Shown here piece after piece: positions 1-5,963 of a stretch of DNA of 6,018 nt. Every line of letters begins with the position of its first letter. Within the stretch, counting starts at the first letter, position 1. The stretch is taken from assembly GCA_027024125.1 (NCBI GenBank), contig JALVSV010000457.1:19146-25163 (forward strand), written 5' to 3'. Under the pieces are notes generated by a model that was given only the letters and a program-made list of their open reading frames with translations, made no database searches and was not told where the DNA came from. This DNA comes from Methylothermaceae bacterium (GTDB lineage: Bacteria; Pseudomonadota; Gammaproteobacteria; Methylococcales; Methylothermaceae). A program made the translations under genes and the position numbers.

Positions 1-591
1 CGGGGAGACATGCAGGTGATTGGCAAAGATGTGGACATCGATGTCAACGTGATTTTTGAAGGTCATGTTCAATTGGGTTCCCGGGTGAAAATAGGTCCGG
101 GGGTGGTGATCAGGGATGCGGAGATCGGCGATGACGTTGAAATTCTGGCCTACAGCGTGATCGATGATGTTCGGATAGGAACGGGCTGTCGGATTGGTCC
201 TTTTGCCCGCTTGCGCCCCCAGACGGTGCTAGATGAGGAAGTGCATATAGGAAATTTCGTTGAAATAAAGAAATCGATGGTTGGCCAGGGTTCCAAGATC
301 AATCATTTGAGTTATATCGGCGACAGCGAGATTGGGAGCAGGGTGAACATCGGTGCCGGTACGATTACCTGCAATTACGACGGTGTGAACAAATTCAAGA
401 CAATCATTGAAGATGAAGCGTTCATCGGTTCTGATACCCAACTGGTGGCACCTGTCAAAGTCGGGAGTGGCGCGACGATCGGTGCTGGTTCCACGATTAC
501 TCGTGATGCACCGGCAGGGCGACTGACGCTCAGTCGAGGCAAGCAGGTAACCATCGAGGGTTGGCAACGTCCACAAAAGAAAACTGGTTAG
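1..591 (+). CDS. glmU: Bifunctional UDP-GlcNAc pyrophosphorylase / glucosamine-1-phosphate N-acetyltransferase, C-terminal part (5' end outside window)
   Basis: GlmU acetylates glucosamine-1-phosphate and then uridylates the product to UDP-GlcNAc, in the cytoplasm. Only the acetyltransferase half is present. The reading frame is open to base 1, so the ATG at 10 is an internal Met and not the start. From that Met there are 193 residues of hexapeptide-repeat (left-handed beta helix) sequence. The E. coli active-site residues align with a constant offset of 264: R69 (R333), K87 (K351), H99 (H363), Y102 (Y366), N113 (N377) and K128 (K392). This implies a full protein of about 457 residues, against 456 in E. 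coli. Landmarks are [30 protein letters not shown] and the C-terminal EGWQRP. The missing uridyltransferase domain should lie just upstream. The acetyltransferase site appears intact. It is followed closely by glmS, the usual gammaproteobacterial order. Confidence 0.97.
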   Translation, partial: RGDMQVIGKDVDIDVNVIFEGHVQLGSRVKIGPGVVIRDAEIGDDVEILAYSVIDDVRIGTGCRIGPFARLRPQTVLDEEVHIGNFVEIKKSMVGQGSKINHLSYIGDSEIGSRVNIGAGTITCNYDGVNKFKTIIEDEAFIGSDTQLVAPVKVGSGATIGAGSTITRDAPAGRLTLSRGKQVTIEGWQRPQKKTG

Positions 592-596
592 AGGCG
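591..596 (+). promoter_or_regulatory. Ribosome binding site of glmS
   Basis: The purine-rich GAGGCG lies 7 nt before the glmS ATG and shares its first base with the glmU stop codon TAG (589-591). The 12-nt gap between the genes leaves no room for a separate promoter, so glmS is probably translated from a glmU-glmS transcript. Confidence 0.7.
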
Positions 597-603
597 AAAC
601 ATC

Positions 604-2433
604 ATGTGCGGTATTGTCGGAGCAGTGGCCCAAAGAAATGTCGTTCCCATTCTGATCGAGGGGCTGCGAAGGTTGGAATACAGAGGGTATGACTCAGCGG
701 GAGTCGCGGTACTGCAACATGGGGAACTCCGACGTCGCCGCAAGCAGGGTAAGGTGGCCGAGCTTGAAGAGGCGATAGCACAGGATCCTATAGAAGGCCG
801 GGTGGGTATTGCCCATACACGCTGGGCCACTCATGGCGTTCCTAGTGAACAAAATGCCCATCCCCATATCTGCAAAGGGAGTGTGGCCCTGGTCCACAAT
901 GGAATCATCGAAAATCATGAAACGCTTCGGGACGAACAGACTTCCCTCGGCCATGACTTTACCTCTGAAACAGATACCGAGGTCATCGTCCATGCTATTT
1001 ATGATCAGTTTCAAGCTACCGGTTCCCTTCTGCAAGCTGTGCAGCGTACGACTGAGCAGCTCGATGGAGCCTACGCTCTGGGGGTGATAAGTACCTCCCA
1101 ACCTGAGACATTGGTTGCTTGCCGACGTGGCAGCCCTCTGGTAGTGGGTTTGGGGATTGGTGAATATTTCATTGCTTCTGACATAGCCGCTTTGTTGCCG
1201 GTCACCCAAAGGTTCATCTTCCTTGATGATGGAGACATTGCTGAGCTAACCCCCAAGGGAGTGAGAATCTTCGATGAGCATGGCAACGAAGTGGAAAGGG
1301 AAATCAAAGAAAGCGAGGTACATCTGGATGCCGTTGAGCGGGGTGAATACCGCCATTATATGCTCAAGGAGATCTTTGAGCAGCCCCGGGCCATTGCCGA
1401 AACGCTGGAAGGCCGTTTCAATGGTCTCAAACTGCTGGAAAACGCTTTTGGTACCAATGCAGCCGATATTTTCGACCAGATCAGGGCAGTCCAGATTCTT
1501 GCCTGCGGCACCAGTTATCATGCCGGATTAGTGGCACGCTACTGGTTGGAGTCGTTGACTGGAATTCCCTGCAATGTAGAAGTGGCCAGTGAATATCGCT
1601 ATCGTAATCCGGTGTTGTTACCTGACACTTTGGTGGTCACCATATCCCAGTCGGGAGAGACGGCCGATACCCTGGCGGCCCTGCAAGAGGCCAAACGTCT
1701 GGGCGCGTTCCATTCTTTGTCCATCTGCAACGTCCAGGAAAGCTCCCTGGTACGTGAATCTGATCTGGTTCTATTGACCCGGGCGGGACCTGAAATCGGT
1801 GTGGCTTCCACCAAGGCCTTTACCACTCAACTGGTGGCTTTGATGATGCTGACGATCGCCTTGGGTCGGCGCCATGGAATGGACAGGGTGACTGAAAAAC
1901 GCATCGCTTCCCAGTTGTTTTCCTTACCGGCCAGGATGGAGGATGTACTCGAATTGAACGATCAAATCAAGGCATTTTCCGAACGCTTTGCCGACAAACA
2001 GCATGCACTGTTTCTGGGACGCGGTAGTCACTATCCCATCGCCATGGAGGGGGCTCTGAAACTCAAGGAAATTTCTTACATCCATGCCGAAGCCTATCCT
2101 GCAGGTGAACTCAAACATGGTCCACTGGCCTTGGTGGATGCGGAAATGCCAGTGATTGCGGTCGCGCCCAACAATTCCTTGTTGGAGAAGCTGAAATCCA
2201 ATTTGCAGGAGGTCAAGGCGCGTGGGGGAGAATTGATCGTCTTCGCCGATGAAACCCTGGATGTGACGCCCGATGAGAACACCCATGTCTTGACCGTGAC
2301 GCCTAGTGAGAACGAAATGTCCCCGGTGATCTTTACCGTGCCACTACAGCTGCTTGCCTATCATGTGGCGGTGATCAAGGGAACCGATGTAGATCAGCCC
2401 CGAAATCTGGCCAAGTCTGTGACCGTGGAGTGA
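604..2433 (+). CDS. glmS: Glutamine--fructose-6-phosphate aminotransferase (isomerizing)
   Basis: GlmS makes glucosamine-6-phosphate from fructose-6-phosphate and glutamine, the first committed step toward UDP-GlcNAc. The product is 609 residues, the same length as E. coli GlmS. It begins MCGIVGA, so Met removal exposes the N-terminal Cys nucleophile of a class II glutaminase, which fixes the start. Glutaminase motifs include HTRWATHG (71-78), the oxyanion pair N99-G100 and D124. Two SIS sugar-isomerase domains follow, at about 285-425 and 455-600. Their active-site residues match E. coli: T303/S304, SQS at 348-350, T353, K486, E489, H505 and K604 in the C-terminal tail [12 protein letters not shown]. 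No frameshift or missing key residue is seen. It lies 12 nt after glmU and ends 23 bp from a convergent gene. Confidence 0.99.
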   Translation: MCGIVGAVAQRNVVPILIEGLRRLEYRGYDSAGVAVLQHGELRRRRKQGKVAELEEAIAQDPIEGRVGIAHTRWATHGVPSEQNAHPHICKGSVALVHNGIIENHETLRDEQTSLGHDFTSETDTEVIVHAIYDQFQATGSLLQAVQRTTEQLDGAYALGVISTSQPETLVACRRGSPLVVGLGIGEYFIASDIAALLPVTQRFIFLDDGDIAELTPKGVRIFDEHGNEVEREIKESEVHLDAVERGEYRHYMLKEIFEQPRAIAETLEGRFNGLKLLENAFGTNAADIFDQIRAVQILACGTSYHAGLVARYWLESLTGIPCNVEVASEYRYRNPVLLPDTLVVTISQSGETADTLAALQEAKRLGAFHSLSICNVQESSLVRESDLVLLTRAGPEIGVASTKAFTTQLVALMMLTIALGRRHGMDRVTEKRIASQLFSLPARMEDVLELNDQIKAFSERFADKQHALFLGRGSHYPIAMEGALKLKEISYIHAEAYPAGELKHGPLALVDAEMPVIAVAPNNSLLEKLKSNLQEVKARGGELIVFADETLDVTPDENTHVLTVTPSENEMSPVIFTVPLQLLAYHVAVIKGTDVDQPRNLAKSVTVE

Positions 2434-2456
2434 AACCGCACTCATTTCATTTGGCA

Positions 2457-3605
2457 CTATAACTCAGATATCCGGTGGGATCGCACCAATGCCAAGTCCT
2501 CTTCGACATACCTGAGTATGGCCTCTAATAAAACTTCTCGAGGGAAGGAATTTTTGTTTAGGACCGCTGCGCTAATAAAGGGATGACTTCTGGCAATCGG
2601 TACCGCAATCGCCATATGGTCCGCATTGATATAACCCAATATGGTGCCTCCCGGGATAATCTGGTCGTAGAAAATGAGCTGGCCGTCGTTGCGGGAATCA
2701 ATCTGACTTAACAGGTTATAGCTGTACTTCAGGCCGGAAGAGATATGATCCGGGTCCGGATAGGCAACCAGTGAATAATAGCGGATGGAATCTGGAAGCT
2801 GATGATTTGCCATCCACCTTTGACGTACCGCGGGCTTAAGACTTTCTAGTGCACCTTCGTCGCCGGCATCACACTTGGCTCCCGGAATATGCGTCAACAT
2901 ATTTATGGTTGATTGAGAGGTGTCGTTCGCCAGTGGAGAGCCACCAACTGCACCTGCAACCGTCACGACTGCTACGACACTGGCTTGCAATTCCGGATAG
3001 GCCGTTAGCGCTTCCATGATATCTGCAGCCCCCTTGGAATACCCAATCAATACCAGGGGCCTTGGGTTTTCAGTATCTACCAGACGCGCAATACCGTCGC
3101 GTATTATATCGGCATTGCGCGCGCTGCTGGACAGCGCTTCCACTTCGAGTACACTTGCAGCATAACCAAATTTGGCGATGTGAGTTAATGCGTTTACCTT
3201 TGTATTCACAAAATTCCTCAGGCATGTCCAGCCAAGTCCAGGTACTACGACAACCCTAATGGGTATACGACTCTTGCCAAGATTGACAGGGCGTCCGGGA
3301 GCGGGGGGTTCATCTGATAGCCTAACCAGCGCTTCGTCACATGGCCGGTAATCAGGCAAGTCCTTTCCCCGCTTGTCAGTGATAGCGCAAACGATCTCCC
3401 TGAAACGCGCTCGTCCATCGAGGCCGCCGGTTTTGGCAAACGGCGTCATAATCATTGGCGGGGTATCTGTGGAATATTTTGTCAACGGATCCTGGGTACA
3501 GCCGGTTAAGACCAGAAACATGGTTGCAACCAAAACTGAAAAAATCATTTGCTGCAGCAACGGAAATGGAAAAGTGTATGCTCTGGATGCGAGGGGTTTC
3601 AACAT
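2457..3605 (-). CDS. Putative lipoprotein with alpha/beta-hydrolase (serine esterase/lipase-like) domain
   Basis: A 382-residue protein. The N-terminus has basic residues (K3, R8), a hydrophobic stretch at about 20-34 and lipobox LTGC with C36 as the lipidation site, so it should be membrane-anchored on the periplasmic side. Residues 117-130 (RVVVVPGLG...) look like the first core strand and oxyanion loop. GYSKG at 188-192 is a nucleophile elbow with S190. Late in the chain D314 and H330 (in NADH, followed by MAIAVP) are candidates for the remaining triad residues. The substrate is unknown; an esterase, lipase or amidase role is possible. Met20 is a weaker start because it would remove all positive charge before the hydrophobic core. 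The ATG at 3605 has only a weak GAGAA-like ribosome site. It is convergent with glmS and divergent from the DUF805 gene, so probably monocistronic. Fold confidence is good, function is not assigned. Confidence 0.85.
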   Translation of the reverse strand: MLKPLASRAYTFPFPLLQQMIFSVLVATMFLVLTGCTQDPLTKYSTDTPPMIMTPFAKTGGLDGRARFREIVCAITDKRGKDLPDYRPCDEALVRLSDEPPAPGRPVNLGKSRIPIRVVVVPGLGWTCLRNFVNTKVNALTHIAKFGYAASVLEVEALSSSARNADIIRDGIARLVDTENPRPLVLIGYSKGAADIMEALTAYPELQASVVAVVTVAGAVGGSPLANDTSQSTINMLTHIPGAKCDAGDEGALESLKPAVRQRWMANHQLPDSIRYYSLVAYPDPDHISSGLKYSYNLLSQIDSRNDGQLIFYDQIIPGGTILGYINADHMAIAVPIARSHPFISAAVLNKNSFPREVLLEAILRYVEEDLALVRSHRISEL

Positions 3606-3748
3606 GGCCGCATCATTCTCAATAGGATAATCCCTTTCACTTCCTTAGCATCCCCTGCTCTGCTATAGGGATTTCCTGATTACTCTGGATTAGTGCGTGT
3701 TGCTGTGTTCGCATAGGATTGTCATTTATCGTCGAAAGGAATTTAACA
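3606..3748. promoter_or_regulatory. Divergent intergenic region, presumed promoters for the hydrolase (-) and DUF805 (+) genes
   Basis: These 143 bp separate two divergently read genes, so each probably has its promoter here. I find no convincing sigma-70 pair. On the plus strand TTGCTG (3700-3705) and TTGTCA (3719-3724) resemble -35 boxes, but neither has a good -10 at proper spacing. No strong operator palindrome or riboswitch is visible. The promoter role is inferred from gene orientation only. Confidence 0.4.
3735..3740 (+). promoter_or_regulatory. Ribosome binding site that sets the DUF805 start
   Basis: AAAGGA lies 8 nt before the ATG at 3749. It favours this ATG over an in-frame TTG at 3719, which would add ten residues that do not resemble the family's N-terminus. 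Confidence 0.7.
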
Positions 3749-4132
3749 ATGAACTGGTATCTAAAGGTTCTAAAGAAATATGCTGTGTTCAGGGGACGGG
3801 CGAGGCGGAAGGAATACTGGTATTTCTTCCTGTTCAATCTGTTGATCAGTATCGGCTTGGCTGTTGTAGACAATCTCACCGGGACGCTTGATCCTGAAAC
3901 CGGTGTGGGATTGTTGAGTGGCCTCTATGGATTTGCTGTGATCATCCCAGGTCTGGCGGTCACGGTTCGGAGACTACATGATACCGACCGAAGTGGTTGG
4001 TGGTTTTTAATTTCGTTGATTCCTCTGGTTGGAGCGATTGTCCTGCTTGTATTCATGTTACTGGACAGTACGCCAGGAGAGAACCGGTTCGGACCCAATC
4101 CAAAAAATGATCGTCCCCAATTTGGGGGCTGA
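3749..4132 (+). CDS. DUF805 family inner-membrane protein
   Basis: A 127-residue protein with family hallmarks: an N-terminal MNWYLKVLKKYAVFRGRARRxEYW-type segment (1-24), RRLHDTDRSGWW (74-85) and a C-terminal GPNP (115-118). Hydrophobic stretches at about 23-41, 53-72 and 84-105 suggest three membrane segments in the inner membrane, comparable to E. coli YhaH/YhaI in length and layout. The molecular function of the family is not established. The start is the ATG with an AAAGGA site, which agrees with the usual N-terminus. It is probably transcribed alone or read through into the FliL-like gene 105 bp downstream; no clear terminator lies between them. The sequence gives no specific substrate or partner. 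Confidence 0.92.
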   Translation: MNWYLKVLKKYAVFRGRARRKEYWYFFLFNLLISIGLAVVDNLTGTLDPETGVGLLSGLYGFAVIIPGLAVTVRRLHDTDRSGWWFLISLIPLVGAIVLLVFMLLDSTPGENRFGPNPKNDRPQFGG

Positions 4133-4141
4133 AGGTGCCAG

Positions 4142-4161
4142 ATTATCGGCAATTATCGGCA
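4142..4161 (+). repeat. Perfect tandem duplication of a 10-bp unit
   Basis: ATTATCGGCA occurs twice head to tail, just after the DUF805 stop codon. Two copies could be a replication-slippage duplication or a paired site for a DNA-binding protein. The sequence alone does not distinguish these. Confidence 0.8.
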
Positions 4162-4190
4162 GTAGCTCAAGCCTCTATTCGAGCTGCGGC

Positions 4191-4196
4191 TATACT
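4191..4196 (+). promoter_or_regulatory. Possible -10 box for the FliL-like / tautomerase genes
   Basis: TATACT matches the sigma-70 -10 consensus at 5 of 6 positions and would place the transcription start near 4203, about 35 nt before the next gene. No good -35 hexamer is seen 16-18 bp upstream (around 4167-4174), and there is no extended -10 TG. This is a weak candidate. Confidence 0.3.
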
Positions 4197-4202
4197 TTCT
4201 TA

Positions 4203-4221
4203 TCAGAAACTGTTTTTCTGA
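4203..4221 (+). other. Small 7-bp-stem hairpin ahead of the FliL-like gene
   Basis: TCAGAAA (4203-4209) pairs with TTTCTGA (4215-4221) around a 5-nt loop. The stem is A/T rich and ends 6 nt before the AGGAGAGG ribosome site. It could be a leader stem or an operator half-site pair. It lacks the GC-rich stem and following T-run of a terminator. Confidence 0.4.
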
Positions 4222-4227
4222 ATGATC

Positions 4228-4235
4228 AGGAGAGG
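4228..4235 (+). promoter_or_regulatory. Strong ribosome binding site before two adjacent ATG codons
   Basis: AGGAGAGG precedes ATG codons at 4238 and 4241. Counted from AGGAG the spacers are 5 and 8 nt, so the second ATG is at least as well placed as the first. The choice changes the protein by one Met only. Confidence 0.75.
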
Positions 4236-4237
4236 CG

Positions 4238-4654
4238 ATGATGAGACAAGGGTATTGGATGATTTTGGGCGGGATAGTATTTCTGTTGGTGTTGGCCCCC
4301 TTGGCATGGGCAGATGAAGAAGAAGAGGAGAAGGGTACACCTGAAATAGAATATCTGCCCGTGAAGCCCAAACTGGTTGTCAATCTAGCTGGGCGTCGCC
4401 ATTACCTGAGTACGAATGTGCAACTGATGATCAAGGGAGATGACAATCTCGAACGAATCCAAAAGCACATACCCCTGATCCGTCATTCCCTGATTATGCT
4501 TTTCAGCAATCTCCCGCCCGATCAGGTTGCAGATATCAACGAACGCGAGAAATTACGGGAGTCTGCACTCAACGATATTCGCAAGTTGCTCGATCAATAT
4601 TCTGACAGCGATGGCTTAAAGGATATCTTCTTTACCGAATTTTTGGTTCAATGA
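4238..4654 (+). CDS. FliL-domain protein with N-terminal signal peptide
   Basis: A 138-residue protein. Residues 8-23 are hydrophobic and end in AWA at 23-25, a plausible signal peptidase I site, followed by an acidic run (DEEEEEKG). The rest fits the FliL domain: EYLPVKPKLVVNLAGRRHYL (38-57) matches the family's opening strand, then an LERIQKHIPLIRHSLIMLFS helix (71-90), a second helix (about 103-121) and the typical ending FFTEFLVQ (131-138). Canonical FliL is an inner-membrane protein around the flagellar stator and is usually somewhat longer with an uncleaved anchor. Here the product may be released to the periplasm, although an uncleaved anchor cannot be excluded. No flagellar genes are in the window, so the symbol fliL is withheld. 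The tautomerase gene starts 39 bp after the stop and is probably co-transcribed. Confidence 0.85.
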   Translation: MMRQGYWMILGGIVFLLVLAPLAWADEEEEEKGTPEIEYLPVKPKLVVNLAGRRHYLSTNVQLMIKGDDNLERIQKHIPLIRHSLIMLFSNLPPDQVADINEREKLRESALNDIRKLLDQYSDSDGLKDIFFTEFLVQ

Positions 4655-4680
4655 AGCGGTCATCGCCAACCGGAATACTC

Positions 4681-4686
4681 AAGGAG
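4681..4686 (+). promoter_or_regulatory. Ribosome binding site of the tautomerase gene
   Basis: AAGGAG lies 7 nt before the ATG at 4694, close to ideal spacing. It supports translation starting MPYF, as the catalytic N-terminal proline requires. Confidence 0.75.
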
Positions 4687-4693
4687 CCAAGAT

Positions 4694-5038
4694 ATGCCCT
4701 ATTTTCGAGTTGAAACCAATATCGAGTTGGATCGATCCAAGATAGACAACCTGTTGTCTCTAGCATCGCAGAAGTTGGCGCAGGAGTTGGGGAAACCTGA
4801 ACGCTATGTCATGGTACAGTTGAAATCAGGCGAGGCACTGATGTTCGACGGGAACAAGGAACCGGCGGCTTACGTGGAATTGAAAAGTATCGGCCTTCCT
4901 GAAACCCAGACACAACCTCTGGCCCAATCCATCTGTGGATTCCTGCAACAGGAACTCGGTATTCCCCCGGACCGGGTGTATATCGAATTCATCGACATCC
5001 CACGCAAGTTCTGGGGCTGGAACAACAGTACTTTTTGA
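4694..5038 (+). CDS. MIF-family tautomerase (phenylpyruvate tautomerase-like)
   Basis: A 114-residue protein that resembles animal MIF along its whole length. After Met removal the N-terminal residue is Pro, the catalytic base of the tautomerase superfamily, which fixes the start. Other matches to MIF are TN at 8-9, QKLAQELGKP (26-35) with K34 in the place of the active-site Lys of MIF, a VELKSIG segment (61-67), DRVYIEFID (93-101) and the C-terminal GWNNSTF (108-114). These proteins form trimers and interconvert keto and enol forms of phenylpyruvate-like compounds in vitro; the bacterial substrate is usually unknown. The CxxC of human MIF is replaced by AAYV here and the protein contains only one Cys (C81), so MIF-type thiol oxidoreductase activity is not expected. 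No export signal is seen. It lies 39 bp after the FliL-domain gene. Confidence 0.93.
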   Translation: MPYFRVETNIELDRSKIDNLLSLASQKLAQELGKPERYVMVQLKSGEALMFDGNKEPAAYVELKSIGLPETQTQPLAQSICGFLQQELGIPPDRVYIEFIDIPRKFWGWNNSTF

Positions 5039-5040
5039 AT

Positions 5041-5095
5041 CTCAACGCAGAGCGCAGAGATGTTAAAGACTACTTCTCTGCGCCTCTGCGGTGAG
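5041..5095. repeat. Palindromic element of four CGCAGAG heptamers, possible bidirectional terminator
   Basis: The left arm (5041-5060) holds two adjacent CGCAGAG copies (5046-5052, 5053-5059). The right arm (5075-5095) holds two reverse-complement CTCTGCG copies (5076-5082, 5084-5090). The arms pair over about 20 bp with one mismatch and one bulged base around a 14-nt loop (5061-5074). It starts 3 bp after the tautomerase stop and sits between convergent genes, the typical place for REP-like elements, and could end transcription from one or both sides. The plus-strand side is followed by a modestly T-rich TTCTCTTGATCTTT. Structure is certain, function inferred. Confidence 0.8.
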
Positions 5096-5136
5096 TTCTC
5101 TTGATCTTTCACGGTACCTGTGAGGTGAGTCCGCGG

Positions 5137-5637
5137 TCAATGCCAGCCGCTGTATTGCTTGGTCAGATCGCCCTTGAAGCCGCTCGAGCTGCGCTTGCCT
5201 CCCTGGCTGCGGCGCATGTTGATGGCGGCGCCGGCGGCGCCGGCGATGTTTTCCGGGGTCAGGCCGCCCCGCAGCCGGGCCGATTTGACCACTAGATCGG
5301 TATGGGGGGTGATGTCAAGTTCCACCACCTGATTACTGGTGACGACCGCCTCCAGAAGCTTGCCGTTGGGTAGTTTGGCTCGCAGTAACACTGGATAAGC
5401 GGCACTGGCTGGAATCTTGATACGAAAATCCCCGTCTTCCTGTAATTTCACTGTGGCAAGACGGCGTTCGTTTTTGTCAACAGCCTCGATGGTGGCTTGC
5501 TTGACCGGGCCATGGTCGTCGAAGACCCCTCCTTCGATCATGGCAGGCTGGGTGCGGTCAGAGCCGCTGGAGGTCGATTCCTGGCTGCAGCCGGTCAACA
5601 ACAGGGCTGATATGAAGATCAATAGGGTGATATGCAT
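5137..5637 (-). CDS. Small lipoprotein with possible transthyretin / carboxypeptidase-regulatory-like domain
   Basis: A 166-residue protein beginning MHITLLIFISALLLTGC, a lipoprotein signal with lipobox LTGC and C17 as the lipidation site. A Ser-rich linker (18-30) follows. Residues 35-110 look all-beta, with the pattern GGVFDDHGPVKQATIEAVD then LQEDGDFRIKIP (65-76), which resembles carboxypeptidase-regulatory or transthyretin-like beta-sandwich domains; this is a pattern judgement. The C-terminal part has a Gly/Ala-rich segment IAGAAGAAIN (131-140), a basic stretch and the ending QYSGWH. The ATG at 5637 is chosen over an in-frame TTG at 5649 because GGAGGA lies between them and serves as its ribosome site. 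It starts 14 nt after the DUF1244 stop, so both are probably one operon. No enzymatic motif is seen. Confidence 0.8.
   Translation of the reverse strand: MHITLLIFISALLLTGCSQESTSSGSDRTQPAMIEGGVFDDHGPVKQATIEAVDKNERRLATVKLQEDGDFRIKIPASAAYPVLLRAKLPNGKLLEAVVTSNQVVELDITPHTDLVVKSARLRGGLTPENIAGAAGAAINMRRSQGGKRSSSGFKGDLTKQYSGWH
5227..5244 (-). repeat. Tandem 9-bp GC-only repeat inside the lipoprotein gene
   Basis: GGCGCCGGC occurs twice in a row within the codons for the AGAAGAA segment. Being GC-only and self-complementary in part, it is a likely slippage point. The unit is a multiple of three, so copy change would add or remove residues without shifting the frame. Confidence 0.75.
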
Positions 5638-5641
5638 CTTT

Positions 5642-5647
5642 TCCTCC
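5642..5647 (-). promoter_or_regulatory. Ribosome binding site that sets the lipoprotein start
   Basis: On the minus strand GGAGGA lies 4 nt before the ATG at 5637 and just after the DUF1244 stop. Because it falls between the in-frame TTG (5649) and the ATG, it supports the ATG. Confidence 0.75.
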
Positions 5648-5651
5648 AAGT

Positions 5652-5963
5652 CTACTTGTTTTGACTCTTTTTCTGCTGTCGCTTTTCGTAAGCGCGCAGT
5701 TGCTCAGGCGTCGCTTTGGTCTGATAGCGGGCCTTCCATTCTTCATAGGGCATGCCGTAGATCATTTCTCTGGCCTGATCGTAATCCAGGCTCATACCAC
5801 GGGACTGTGCTTCGGCCATCAGCCATTTGGCCAGACAATTGCGGCAGAAGTCGGCAGTGATCATCAGGTCGATATTCTGGACCTCTGTATGCGTCTGTAA
5901 ATGCTGGACCAGCCTGCGGAATGTAGCAGCCTCGATTTCGGTCAGTATTTCGCTGTTTGACAT
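5652..5963 (-). CDS. DUF1244 family protein
   Basis: A 103-residue protein with no export signal, presumed cytoplasmic. It matches the DUF1244 pattern: AATFRRLVQHLQTHTEVQN (12-30), the core IDLMITADFCRNCLAKW (31-47) with a Cys pair at C40 and C43, and EMIYGMPYEEWKARYQ (66-81). The tail is Lys/Gln rich. Function is unknown; the CxxC suggests metal or redox chemistry, but that is inference. The start MSNSEIL is chosen because the family homology begins soon after it; an upstream in-frame ATG (6011) would add 16 residues of unrelated sequence. Neither start has a clear Shine-Dalgarno site, so the start is less sure than the rest. The lipoprotein gene follows after 14 nt. Confidence 0.88.
   Translation of the reverse strand: MSNSEILTEIEAATFRRLVQHLQTHTEVQNIDLMITADFCRNCLAKWLMAEAQSRGMSLDYDQAREMIYGMPYEEWKARYQTKATPEQLRAYEKRQQKKSQNK

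Noticed and set aside
10..591. A stand-alone 193-residue hexapeptide acetyltransferase starting at the ATG at 10.
   Set aside because: The frame is open to base 1 and residues align to E. coli GlmU 265 onward with a constant offset, so it is the 3' part of a normal glmU cut by the window edge.
229..633. Open frame of 134 codons on the minus strand over glmU.
   Set aside because: It lies opposite the conserved glmU coding sequence and shows no recognisable domain; treated as a shadow frame.
694..1209. Open frame of 171 codons on the minus strand over glmS.
   Set aside because: It lies opposite the conserved glutaminase domain of glmS and has no family-like pattern.
3637..3879. Minus-strand frame that covers the intergenic region and the start of the DUF805 gene.
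   Set aside because: It overlaps the conserved DUF805 N-terminus on the opposite strand and has no recognisable motif; its 5' half is the antisense of real coding sequence.
4115..4127. CCCCAA / TTGGGG palindrome at the end of the DUF805 gene as a terminator.
   Set aside because: It lies within the coding sequence, the stem is only about four to six bp with almost no loop, and no T-run follows.
5417..5860. Plus-strand frame of 147 codons across the lipoprotein and DUF1244 genes.
   Set aside because: It is antisense to two genes with clear lipobox and family motifs and spans their junction; no domain is visible.
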